Source of the DNA: Gammaproteobacteria bacterium
GTDB taxonomy: Bacteria; Pseudomonadota; Gammaproteobacteria; Steroidobacterales; Steroidobacteraceae
Length of the DNA stretch: 64,000 nucleotides
Assembly: GCA_028293725.1 (NCBI GenBank)
Contig: JAQGOE010000029.1
Span: 98,849 to 162,848 of the forward strand
Direction: 5' to 3'
Every line of letters starts with the position of its first letter. Position 1 is the first letter of the stretch. The position numbers and the translations under genes are program-made. The notes below the pieces were generated by a model. The model was not told the DNA's origin, made no database searches, and saw only the letters and a program-made list of their open reading frames with translations. This document shows positions 33,684-42,388 of the stretch, piece by piece.

Positions 33684-35198
33684 ATGACCAAGCATGCGGT
33701 GGTGATCGCCGGAGGAGGTCCAACAGGGTTGATGTTGGCTGGCGAGTTGGCGTTGGCAGGGATCGACGTTGCCATCGTCGAGCGGCGTCCCAGCCAGAAC
33801 GTCGCTGGCTCGCGTGCAGGCGGTCTGCACTCACGCACCATCGAGGTTCTCGATCAGCGCGGAATCGCCGATCGGTTCCTGTCAGAGGGGCAGAAGGCGC
33901 AGGTGGGGATGTTCGCCGGAGCCCGCTTGGACATCAGCGACTTTCCCACCCGGCACAACTACGGGCTCGGCCTGTGGCAGAACCACATCGAGCGCATCCT
34001 GGCCGGCTGGGTCGACGAGCTGAGGGTGCCGATCTACTACGGCAAGGAGTTGACCGGTCTCGCGCAGGATGACACCGGCGTCGACGTCGACTTGTCCGAC
34101 GGCCAGTCGTTGCGGGCGGAATATCTCGTCGGGTGCGACGGAGGACGCAGTCTCATCCGGAAGGCAGCCGGCATCGACTTCCCCGGGTGGGATCCGACAA
34201 CGAGCAGCCTGATCGCCGAGGTTGAGATGACCGACGAGCCGGAATTGGGCATCCACCGCGATGCCTTTGGCATCCATGCCTTCGGCAGGAAGGAGTACGA
34301 GATCCGCGACGGCGAGGTGGTCTACAAGGATACGGGGCCGATAGGGGTCATGGTGACCGAAGAGCACGTCGGACCCACGACCGAACCCACTCTGCGCGAT
34401 CTGAGCGAGGCGCTCATCGCCGTATGCGGGACCGATTATGGCATCCACAGTCCCACCTGGATCTCCAGGTTCACCGATATGACCCGGCAGGCCGCGGCCT
34501 ACCGGAACAGACGGATCCTGCTGGCCGGCGACGCCGCGCATGTGCATGCCCCGGACGGGGGCCAGGGCCTTCAGACCGGTGTGCAGGATGCAGTGAATCT
34601 GGGATGGAAGCTGGCTCAGGTGGTCAAAGGGACATCGCCGGAAAGCCTCCTGGATACCTATCATGCCGAGCGCCACCCGGTCGCTGCCCGCGTGTTGCGC
34701 AACACGATGGCGTCGACCGCGCTTCGTCGCCCGGACGACCGCACGAAGGCACTGCGTGACACAATGTCCGAGCTCCTTAGCACGGACGAGCCGCGCAAGC
34801 GTTTCGCCGCGATGATGTCCGGTCTCGACATTCATTACGACTTCGGCGAGGGACACCCATTGCTCGGACGCCGCATGCCCGATCTCGACCTGGTCACCGC
34901 CGATGGCCCGCTGCGAGTCTTCACCCTGCTGCACGATGCCCGGCCGGTGCTACTCAACTTTGGTGAGCCCTGCGGCATCGACATCACTCCATGGGCAGAT
35001 CGGGTTCAGCTGATCGACGCCGCATACGTTGGTACGTGGGAGCTTCCGGCACTCGGGGCGGTTCCAGCTCCCACTGCCGTGTTGATTCGGCCCGACGGAT
35101 ATGTGGCCTGGGTGGCAGACCTAAACCAGCTAGGGCTCGCTGACGCCCTGAGCAGGTGGTTCGGACCTGGGAGGTGTCCGGGCGAGACCCATGATTGA
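33684..35198 (+). CDS. FAD-dependent aromatic monooxygenase, rifampicin monooxygenase-like
   Basis: Class A flavoprotein hydroxylase of 504 residues. The ATG at 33684 has GGGAG upstream; earlier in-frame starts add unrelated sequence. FAD motifs: VIAGGGPTGLMLAGELAL at the N-terminus, the DG motif VGCDGGRSLIRKAAG, and the GD motif LLAGDAAHVHAPDGGQGLQTGVQDAVNLGWKL condensed around residue 280. The thioredoxin-like C-terminal domain (ITPWADRVQLIDA, AVLIRPDGYVAWV) and HAERHPVAARVL match Rox/RIFMO rifampicin monooxygenases closely, as well as other PheA/TfdB hydroxylases. Its natural substrate may be an aromatic metabolite. Monocistronic. Confidence 0.88.
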   Translation: MTKHAVVIAGGGPTGLMLAGELALAGIDVAIVERRPSQNVAGSRAGGLHSRTIEVLDQRGIADRFLSEGQKAQVGMFAGARLDISDFPTRHNYGLGLWQNHIERILAGWVDELRVPIYYGKELTGLAQDDTGVDVDLSDGQSLRAEYLVGCDGGRSLIRKAAGIDFPGWDPTTSSLIAEVEMTDEPELGIHRDAFGIHAFGRKEYEIRDGEVVYKDTGPIGVMVTEEHVGPTTEPTLRDLSEALIAVCGTDYGIHSPTWISRFTDMTRQAAAYRNRRILLAGDAAHVHAPDGGQGLQTGVQDAVNLGWKLAQVVKGTSPESLLDTYHAERHPVAARVLRNTMASTALRRPDDRTKALRDTMSELLSTDEPRKRFAAMMSGLDIHYDFGEGHPLLGRRMPDLDLVTADGPLRVFTLLHDARPVLLNFGEPCGIDITPWADRVQLIDAAYVGTWELPALGAVPAPTAVLIRPDGYVAWVADLNQLGLADALSRWFGPGRCPGETHD

Positions 35199-35306
35199 AG
35201 TAGTAACGTCTAACGAAACTCTAGCGGGGAAAAATGCTACGTTAACCGTCGCCGCAACCTTCAGCATTTAGCAAGCGCTCCTCGCAGAGCTCCAGCATTT
35301 CAAGCC

Positions 35307-37481
35307 GTGATTCGAGTTCGTTCGTCAAGATTCTGGAGCGGGCTTTTAGCCCTCGTCGCGTGCCATGCCGCGAAAGCAGAAGACCCTCCAGCACCGATTC
35401 CCACTCCCGACAAGCCGTTGGCGTCCGTCGTCGTCACGACCCAAAAGCTTGCAGTCGAAACCTTGATCGATCGCAAGGTGTACAGCGTGACGGCCGATGT
35501 ACAAGCCGCCTTTGGCACGCTGAGCGACGTGCTCATGGCAGTTCCATCCGTGGATGTGGACCCGGATGGTAGTGTCTCGCTACGAGGCGATAGCAACGTT
35601 CTTATCCTGATAGACGGCAAGCCGTCGACCCAGTTCTCCGGCTCCTCAGCCGGGGATAACTTGCAATCGATTCCTGCCAAGGATATCGAGCGTATCGAGG
35701 TCCTTACGACTCCGCCGGCGCAGTTCAAGGCTGACGGCGCCGCGGGCGTCATCAATATCATCACTCGGAAGAAGCGGCCGCAGGGGCTCGCGGGCCAGCT
35801 CCAGGGCAGTCTCGGTAACGGCGGACGATCGGTGGTCGGCACGGATGCGAGCTATAGCTCCGAGCGGCTGACGGCTTCCGTTACGGGGGGCTTCCGCCAC
35901 GATGTCCGCGAGCGTTTGATCGAATCGGACGTGCATACGCCGAGCACGCCAACGGCACCGGCGCTCGACAGTACCAGTTCGCTTAGCGAACGGATTCGTC
36001 GCCAGGTTCCGACTGCTGGAGCTAAGGCGGAATACGCGTTGGACGATCGGCAGTCGGTCAGCGGATCGGTTAATTGGATGCAGCGTGGCGGACTGCGTAC
36101 GTACACGGAGCTCAATGACAGCACCACCGCAGCGGGAATGCTCACGGGTTCTTCACAGCGCTCGAGCTCCGGGCACGATCCTGAGACCGAGTACGACGAG
36201 CGGTTGGGTTACTCGAGGAAGCTCGCTCAACCCGGCGAGGAGATTGACCTCTCTCTACATCGATCGACGTCGCACGAGCGGGAGCACTACGATTACACGA
36301 ACGACTCGTTCATTCCCGCGGCCGCTCCCTACTATGACAACTTGAATCTCCTGGAGGATCATGCAACAACCGAGGCGGGCCTGGATTACGCGTTGCCGCT
36401 CTCGAAGACACGCTCGTTGAAGCTGGGCTATGCGTTCGAACAGGATGACTTCCACTATGGCAACGTAGGTAACAACGTCGATCCGGTGACGGGCATTCAG
36501 ACTGTCGATCCCAATGTCACCAATGATTTCAAGTACCGGCAACGAATCAATGCGGGATACGCGAGTTATCAGGAGACCGCGGGTAATTTTAACTGGCTCG
36601 CGGGACTGCGAGCCGAGTTGACACAGACCGACGCCCGGGAGCTGACGAACGCCAGCTCGAATACCGGAAGTTACTTCAAGGTTTATCCGAGTCTCCACGT
36701 GGATCGCATTCTGACGGATACGACGACGCTCTCGTTCGGCGCGAGCGGGCGTGTGACCCGCCCGGATCCGAGCTTTCTGGATCCGTATGTCGATCACGAG
36801 TACGCGCCGAACCTTCGCACGGGCAACGTCAACCTGCAGCCCGAGTACACCCAGTCTTATGAACTCGGGTACGGGTTTGAAGGGCATGAGCTCGCATATC
36901 AGTTGACCGGGTATTATCGCCGCAACCGTGATACTGCGACTGACGTGACGGAGTACCTCGGGAATGGCGTCTCGCTGACGACCAAGGCGAATCTGCCGAA
37001 GGACAACTCGGCCGGACTCGAGTTCACCTCGAATGGACATATTGTGCCGAAGCTGGCTTACAGTTTGAGCGGCAACCTGTTTTACAGCCAGATCGATGCG
37101 ACGGCCCTGGGCGCTCCGGGACTGAAATCCACTACCGGAGTCAACGCCAAGCTGAAACTCGATTACCGGCCGACGCCGAAAGATTCCGCGCAGGTAGCCG
37201 TGACCCGTACGGACAAGCGCCTGACCCCACAGGGCTACGTCAGCGCCATCAACGTCGTAAATGTTGGTTATAAGCGCCAGATCAAGCCGGATCTGACAGC
37301 GATAGTCACCGTTTCGGACGCATTCAATGGCCAGCGGTATCAGCGATTCGAGAGTACGCCGACCTTCACAGGCGAGTACTTGCGTGCTGTTCGGGGCCGA
37401 GTGCTGTACGTCGGGCTGATGTATTCATTCGGGTCCAAGAAGGACAAGCAGGGGACCTTCGAATACGACCAGGGTGGGTGA
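35307..37481 (+). CDS. TonB-dependent receptor, OMP_b-brl_3 type
   Basis: Outer-membrane receptor of 724 residues from a GTG, with a signal peptide ending near HAAKAE (24). The plug is compact (about 45-150): SVVVTTQKLAVETLIDRKVYSV, VPSVDVDPDGSVSLRG, VLILIDGKPS, IPAKDIERIEVLTTPPAQFKADGAAGVINI. The barrel contains LRPDPSFLDPYVDHEY-like blocks and belongs to the group with the outer-membrane barrel domain 3 also seen in Bacteroidetes and Xanthomonadales. The C-terminus is hydrophilic (FGSKKDKQGTFEYDQGG) and lacks the terminal aromatic, because about 16 residues extend past the last strand YVGLMYSFG. No adjacent uptake genes. Confidence 0.88.
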   Translation: MIRVRSSRFWSGLLALVACHAAKAEDPPAPIPTPDKPLASVVVTTQKLAVETLIDRKVYSVTADVQAAFGTLSDVLMAVPSVDVDPDGSVSLRGDSNVLILIDGKPSTQFSGSSAGDNLQSIPAKDIERIEVLTTPPAQFKADGAAGVINIITRKKRPQGLAGQLQGSLGNGGRSVVGTDASYSSERLTASVTGGFRHDVRERLIESDVHTPSTPTAPALDSTSSLSERIRRQVPTAGAKAEYALDDRQSVSGSVNWMQRGGLRTYTELNDSTTAAGMLTGSSQRSSSGHDPETEYDERLGYSRKLAQPGEEIDLSLHRSTSHEREHYDYTNDSFIPAAAPYYDNLNLLEDHATTEAGLDYALPLSKTRSLKLGYAFEQDDFHYGNVGNNVDPVTGIQTVDPNVTNDFKYRQRINAGYASYQETAGNFNWLAGLRAELTQTDARELTNASSNTGSYFKVYPSLHVDRILTDTTTLSFGASGRVTRPDPSFLDPYVDHEYAPNLRTGNVNLQPEYTQSYELGYGFEGHELAYQLTGYYRRNRDTATDVTEYLGNGVSLTTKANLPKDNSAGLEFTSNGHIVPKLAYSLSGNLFYSQIDATALGAPGLKSTTGVNAKLKLDYRPTPKDSAQVAVTRTDKRLTPQGYVSAINVVNVGYKRQIKPDLTAIVTVSDAFNGQRYQRFESTPTFTGEYLRAVRGRVLYVGLMYSFGSKKDKQGTFEYDQGG

Positions 37482-37605
37482 ATGCTCCGGAAGATCAGGT
37501 CTGCAAATTCGATTGCGGCGCATTCAAGTGCCTTGTAGAGACCGCGCCTGGTCCCGAGAGCCTGGCGGGCGGCGATCTTCTGGGCGCTGCCGTGCGGGAG
37601 AGTTG

Positions 37606-38004
37606 TCAGGACGCGTCGTTATTCTTTTTCAGAAAATCTACGATCTTCTTCCGGACCGCCGCGTCGGCGAGACCGCTGTAAGGTTTCATGTTGTTGTTGG
37701 GAATGACGGCCTCGGGGTTCTCGATCCAGCGATCCAGCGTCGCCTCGTCCCACGTCACCCCTGATTGGCGCAGGCTTTGTGAATAGGCATAGCCCGTGGA
37801 CTGCCCCGCTTTGGCGCCCACAATCCCATGGAGGGAGGGGCCGAGCCGGTTGTCGCCCGCCTTCAACGAGTGACAGGTCCGGCAGGAGTTGTTGAAGGCC
37901 ACCTTGCCTTCGTCCGTCGGGGCAGCCGGCATTCCAACCGTGAATCTCACCAGGCCCGCGCAGGCGGCCAAGGTCGTGGCCACGATTCGAATAGGGCGCC
38001 TCAT
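37606..38004 (-). CDS. Class I cytochrome c
   Basis: Periplasmic mono-haem cytochrome of 132 residues. A signal peptide (about 1-27) precedes the haem-binding Cys41-Arg-Thr-Cys44-His45. The sixth ligand is most likely Met in NNNMKPYSG. Other mitochondrial-like features are NRLGPSLHGIVGAKAG and the C-terminal helix VRKKIVDFLKK. It probably shuttles electrons to an oxidase or a periplasmic reductase; no partner gene is adjacent. It is convergent with the TonB receptor gene. Confidence 0.9.
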   Translation of the reverse strand: MRRPIRIVATTLAACAGLVRFTVGMPAAPTDEGKVAFNNSCRTCHSLKAGDNRLGPSLHGIVGAKAGQSTGYAYSQSLRQSGVTWDEATLDRWIENPEAVIPNNNMKPYSGLADAAVRKKIVDFLKKNNDAS

Positions 38005-38188
38005 TGAGAAACTCGCTGATCCTCGGGCGTAAGAAAGCCCGCGAACCTTCGAAACGCGCAGGTCACCGGACTTGTTCCGGGGCCCCTCCCCGGGCTACCG
38101 AGGTCCCGCACTAGCTTCGCCTCCCCGCCGTCGCGGCGCGAGGGAGTGCGATGTATGCTCCAGCCACCGAAACCAAGAGGAGAGGGTC

Positions 38189-39199
38189 ATGCGATCGACT
38201 CACTTTTCTGCGCCGGCCGTGTTCGCGTCAGGTTGGATTCTGATCGCCTGCGCGGCGTTGGAATCGACAGCCGCAGCTGCACCGGAATCGGCGCGCATTA
38301 CCATACTCTACGATGCTTTCGGCAAAGACGCGGCGATGACCAAGGACTGGGGGTACGCCGCCTTGGTAGAGATCCATGGCATGCGCATCCTGTTTGATAC
38401 CGGGGACGACCCGCGGATACTTGCAAAGAACGCGAAGGCCAAGAGTGTCGACCTCAGGAGACTCGACTTCGTAGTCTTGTCGCACCGCCATAGCGACCAC
38501 GTTGGCGGGTTTTCCTTTCTGCAAACCGTGAATCCGAGCGTTAAGATTTATGCACCCAAGGAAAACTTTGGTGTCTTTGGTTCCGACCTACCCGGCACTT
38601 TTTATCGCAAGGACGAATCGCTGCCCAGCGAGATGCGTTACTACAGCGGCATGCCGCCCGAGACGATGAAATTCGGCACAGTCTTTCCGGGGGCCAACAT
38701 TCAACTGATCGACAAGACGACGGAAGTCGCGCCGGGCATCACACTGATCGCCTTGATATCCGATGCACCCGGAACCAAGGAATTGAAGGAGCTGTCGCTG
38801 GCCATCGAGACGCCGGACGGCATCGTGCTGGTAGTCGCCTGTGCACATCCTGGAATTGAAGCCATCGTTGCGGAAGCAGCCAAGATCAATCCGCACGTCC
38901 ATCTCATCGCGGGAGGATTTCACCTGGTTGTGGCGCCGGACCCCGTTATCCAAAAAGTAGCCAGTGCCCTGCATGACGCCTACAAAGTCGATTACGTCGC
39001 CCCTGGCCACTGCACGGGCGAGCCGACTTTCGCAGCCCTGCAAAAGGCGTTCGGCGACCGGTACCTCTATGCCGGATTGGGAACGACGCTGCGTGTGGGT
39101 GCGAATCCGCGCGCCGAAGCCGATCCAAGAGTTTCGAATATCCTCAGCGAAGGCGATTTGCGAAGTTATCGGACGTTGCTCGCCCAAAGCGATAACTGA
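38189..39199 (+). CDS. Exported metallo-beta-lactamase-fold hydrolase
   Basis: Protein of 336 residues; the ATG at 38189 follows GAGGAGAGGG and begins a signal peptide ending near AAAAP (31). The metal-binding motif is intact: His99-x-His101-x-Asp103-His104 in LSHRHSDHVGG, with a further metal His in ACAHPGIEA and a late His in VAPGHCTGEP. The layout resembles the dihydropterin-ribofuranosyl-aminobenzene phosphate synthase-like branch (Tflp type). The presence of a signal peptide indicates a periplasmic phosphodiesterase or lactonase-like role rather than pterin synthesis (inference). Confidence 0.85.
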   Translation: MRSTHFSAPAVFASGWILIACAALESTAAAAPESARITILYDAFGKDAAMTKDWGYAALVEIHGMRILFDTGDDPRILAKNAKAKSVDLRRLDFVVLSHRHSDHVGGFSFLQTVNPSVKIYAPKENFGVFGSDLPGTFYRKDESLPSEMRYYSGMPPETMKFGTVFPGANIQLIDKTTEVAPGITLIALISDAPGTKELKELSLAIETPDGIVLVVACAHPGIEAIVAEAAKINPHVHLIAGGFHLVVAPDPVIQKVASALHDAYKVDYVAPGHCTGEPTFAALQKAFGDRYLYAGLGTTLRVGANPRAEADPRVSNILSEGDLRSYRTLLAQSDN

Positions 39200-39352
39200 C
39201 AATTGTCGCCACCGCAAGACGTGGCGCTTACCCGACATCGCTTATGTCCGATGCAGTCGGCTATTGTGCTCTGTGCCGGCGGATTCCTCGAGGCTGCCTT
39301 GCACGGACGTATCTACTTCTGCATTTCAATTTAGGTCGGTCGGTGGGCAGCC

Positions 39353-41482
39353 ATGCAACGTCTCAATCCAGTGTCTATTGGAGTCTCGATCATGGCGGGC
39401 GGCCTATGCCTGACGTTGACCGGATGTGGAGGCTCATCCTCCTCCGGAGCTCAGCCCGCAGGCGCAGGACCCGGTTCACCAGGGACAACGGCCCCCGCTG
39501 CGACCGCGCCGAGCATCACAACTGCACCCGCATCACAGACGGTACTCGCGGGCCTTACCGCGACGTTTACCGTGGTTGCCAGTGGCCCTGGCCCGCTGAC
39601 GTATCAATGGCAGGACAATGGAGCCAACATCCCGGGAGCTACCGGCGCCAGCTACATGACGGCGGCCACTACGGCGCAGAATAGCGGCAGTAGCTATCGG
39701 GTGATTGTCACTAACTCGGCCGGATCCATCACCAGCAACGCGGCAATATTAACCGTGACGAGCATGCCGGGTGTAACTCCGCCGCCGTCGACTCTTCCAA
39801 CCTCAAACACGCCGGATTTCGGTCCGAACGTCCAGATCTTCGATCCCGCGGAACCTTCGGCAAACATTCAAGCGGCCGTCGATAGCGCCTTCCAGTCGCA
39901 GCTTCTCAGCGGCACGGCCCAATTCGGCGAGCAGCGTTTTGTATTCCTATTCAAGCCCGGCAGTTATGGCCCGCTGTTCGCCAACCTGGGTTACTACACC
40001 ACGCTCGCTGGTCTGGGTCTCAATCCGGATGACGTGTCCTTCGCGAAGGGCGATATGAACGTCGATAGTGGCTGGAATCCGGGCGATACCGCTAACGCGA
40101 CCCAAAATTTCTGGCGCTCGGCCGAAAATATGGCCATCACGCCCGCGAGCGGCACAGATCGCTGGGCAGTATCGCAGGCAGCGCCTATGCGTCGTATGCA
40201 TATTCGCGGCAACCTCACCATGGGCCCCTCCAATCAGGGGCAAGGTAGCGGCTTCTCGAGCGGCGGTTTTATCGCGGACAGCCGCATTGACGGTCAAGTG
40301 ACCTCTGGATCGCAGCAACAATGGTACACCCGCGATAGCAGCATGGGCGGATGGAGCGGTGGCGTCTGGAATATGGTTTTCTCCGGTGTCCAGGGGGCGC
40401 CGGTGCAAGGATTTCCAGCGACAAACAAGAATACGGTGCTCGCTACGACCCCGGTTTCCCGCGAAAAACCTTATCTCTATATTGACGGGTCAGGTCAGTA
40501 CAACATCTTCGTTCCCTCACTGCGGGTTGACGCTAGCGGCACCACGTGGCCGAACACGCCGGGTACGTCGATCCCAATGAGTCAATTCTACGTGGCGCGC
40601 CCTACCGATAAGACCGCCACTCTCAACGCCGCACTCGCTCAAGGTTTGAATCTATTTTTCACCCCTGGAGTGTATCAACTGACGGAAACCCTCCATGTCA
40701 CCACCGCCAATACGATAGTGACCGGTATCGGATTTCCGACTCTGGTGCCGAATGGCGGAGTCAATGCGCTGATGGTGGATGACCTCGATGGCGTCAAGAT
40801 CTCCAATCTGCTGTTCGACGCAGGCACGCTCAACTCGCCTGCCCTGCTCACCCTTGGCACCCCGGGGTCGCACGTGAATCACGCCGCGAATCCGTCGAGC
40901 GTGCAGGACGTATTTTTCCGTATCGGCGGTGCTGTCGCCGGCGTCTCCACGACCAGCCTGATCGTCAATAGCGACGACACCATCATCGATCACATCTGGG
41001 CGTGGCGCGCCGATCACGGCGTTGTGCCCACCGGCTGGACTATCAACATGGCGGCCAACGGCTTGATCGTCAACGGTGACAACGTGCTGGCAACCGGTCT
41101 ATTCGTCGAGCACTATCAGAACTATGAGGTGCTCTGGAATGGCAATGGTGGTGAAACAATCTTCTTCCAGAACGAGATGCCTTATGACCCACCCACACAG
41201 GCTACCTGGCGCCTCGGCGCCAACGGCTATGCGGCCTACAAAGTGGCCGACGGTGTGACCTCTCACCAGGGATGGGGCATGGGCAGCTATTGCTTCTTCA
41301 ATGTCAATCCAACCATCCAGGCGGACCGCGGATTCGAGGTCCCCGTAGCCCCCGGCGTGCAATTTCACAGCCTGCTAACGGTACCGCTGGGCGGAGGCAT
41401 GATTGATAATGTTATCAACAGTACCGGTGGCCCGGCCCAGGGAACGTCGGCTGTACCAGTCTCCGTGGTTAGTTTCCCTTGA
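39353..41482 (+). CDS. Lipoprotein with Ig-like and right-handed beta-helix domains
   Basis: Surface or periplasmic lipoprotein of 709 residues. Lipobox LTGC with Cys25 is followed by a Ser/Gly/Ala/Pro-rich linker, one Ig-like domain (about 50-135, PLTYQWQDNGANIPGATGAS), a Pro/Thr linker, then a large beta-helix resembling pectate lyase or GH55-like folds: FLFKPGSYGP, GLGLNPDDVSF, ATQNFWRSAENMAI, WAVSQAAPMRRMHIRGNL and MPYDPPTQATWRLGANGYAAYKVAD. Close relatives in Streptomyces and Xanthomonas are annotated loosely (for example coagulation factor 5/8 domain protein) without assigned activity. Polysaccharide binding or cleavage is likely. It is unrelated to the convergent PhyH gene. Confidence 0.8.
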   Translation: MQRLNPVSIGVSIMAGGLCLTLTGCGGSSSSGAQPAGAGPGSPGTTAPAATAPSITTAPASQTVLAGLTATFTVVASGPGPLTYQWQDNGANIPGATGASYMTAATTAQNSGSSYRVIVTNSAGSITSNAAILTVTSMPGVTPPPSTLPTSNTPDFGPNVQIFDPAEPSANIQAAVDSAFQSQLLSGTAQFGEQRFVFLFKPGSYGPLFANLGYYTTLAGLGLNPDDVSFAKGDMNVDSGWNPGDTANATQNFWRSAENMAITPASGTDRWAVSQAAPMRRMHIRGNLTMGPSNQGQGSGFSSGGFIADSRIDGQVTSGSQQQWYTRDSSMGGWSGGVWNMVFSGVQGAPVQGFPATNKNTVLATTPVSREKPYLYIDGSGQYNIFVPSLRVDASGTTWPNTPGTSIPMSQFYVARPTDKTATLNAALAQGLNLFFTPGVYQLTETLHVTTANTIVTGIGFPTLVPNGGVNALMVDDLDGVKISNLLFDAGTLNSPALLTLGTPGSHVNHAANPSSVQDVFFRIGGAVAGVSTTSLIVNSDDTIIDHIWAWRADHGVVPTGWTINMAANGLIVNGDNVLATGLFVEHYQNYEVLWNGNGGETIFFQNEMPYDPPTQATWRLGANGYAAYKVADGVTSHQGWGMGSYCFFNVNPTIQADRGFEVPVAPGVQFHSLLTVPLGGGMIDNVINSTGGPAQGTSAVPVSVVSFP

Positions 41483-41484
41483 TG

Positions 41485-42366
41485 TCAAGGAACGTGCCGG
41501 TCAGCCGACGCGTCATAAATCAATGGAAACCACTCGCCGTGGGGACGCTGCCCCAGCATGAGGTTGGTCTGGGCGATCGCGGGTTGTTGACGCGCACGGT
41601 CATAGGAGTGCGGCAGAAAACGCACATCGTCTCCCAACCAACGGGTAGTCATTGCGATTCGCCGCGGATGCTGGGCATTGCCGTCATGACCCAATGCCCC
41701 ATGAATGGTGCAGGGATGTAACAGGATTGCATCGCCGGGCTGGCAATCCCATGTCAGCATTCGGACTTCGCCCCTGGCTATCAGCGCATCGAAATCAGGG
41801 AGGTCGACGAAGCCGTCCCGCTCTCCCGGGGCGGGCTTTTTGAGCTCCGGAGACCGGTAATAGCCGTGATTCGTCCGATGGCTGCCGTCGATGAACATCA
41901 ACCGGCTCAGAGTTGAATGGGCGGGCGTGAGCGCCAGCCATAGGGATGGCATCAGATCTCCCTTGAAGGAAAAGGTCGGCACGTCATGATGCCAGGGCGT
42001 GCCCATGCCGGGGCCGCCCGTCTCCGTGGCGAAATGCACGAAGGTCAGATCGAACCAAAACCGCAGCGTCTTGCTGCCGATGATGCGGGCGATGGGCTGT
42101 GCGATAGCCCGCTGCAGCAACACCTGCCGCAGATCGGCGTTGTCGCGCCAGAGGTAACGAACTGTCAGCCGACCGTCTGAACGGAGACTCGAGGAAGCTT
42201 GGTTTGCGGTCCGTGGCTGATCGATCGTCGCCGCCGCTGCGTCAACGACGTTCTGAAGCCGGGCGAGTTCTTCATCGCCTAAGAATCCGGGCAAATGGAC
42301 GGCGCCGTGTGTGCCGTACTCCGCCGCGAGACAGCGAATGTCGCCGTCGCCGTAATGCTTGATCAT
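41485..42366 (-). CDS. Phytanoyl-CoA dioxygenase (PhyH) family oxygenase
   Basis: Non-haem Fe(II)/2-oxoglutarate oxygenase-like protein of 293 residues. Iron ligands are visible: His126-x-Asp128 in TPWHHDVP and the distal His222 in HPCTIHGAL, with a 2-oxoglutarate-binding Arg shortly after in HPRRIAMTTRWLG. PhyH proteins hydroxylate lipids, amino acids or secondary metabolites. It is transcribed with, and 22 bases downstream of, the TonB siderophore receptor gene, so modification or release of an imported chelator is one possible role (inference). Confidence 0.87.
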   Translation of the reverse strand: MIKHYGDGDIRCLAAEYGTHGAVHLPGFLGDEELARLQNVVDAAAATIDQPRTANQASSSLRSDGRLTVRYLWRDNADLRQVLLQRAIAQPIARIIGSKTLRFWFDLTFVHFATETGGPGMGTPWHHDVPTFSFKGDLMPSLWLALTPAHSTLSRLMFIDGSHRTNHGYYRSPELKKPAPGERDGFVDLPDFDALIARGEVRMLTWDCQPGDAILLHPCTIHGALGHDGNAQHPRRIAMTTRWLGDDVRFLPHSYDRARQQPAIAQTNLMLGQRPHGEWFPLIYDASADRHVP

Positions 42367-42388
42367 TGCCGATTTGCTCCCGCCAAGA

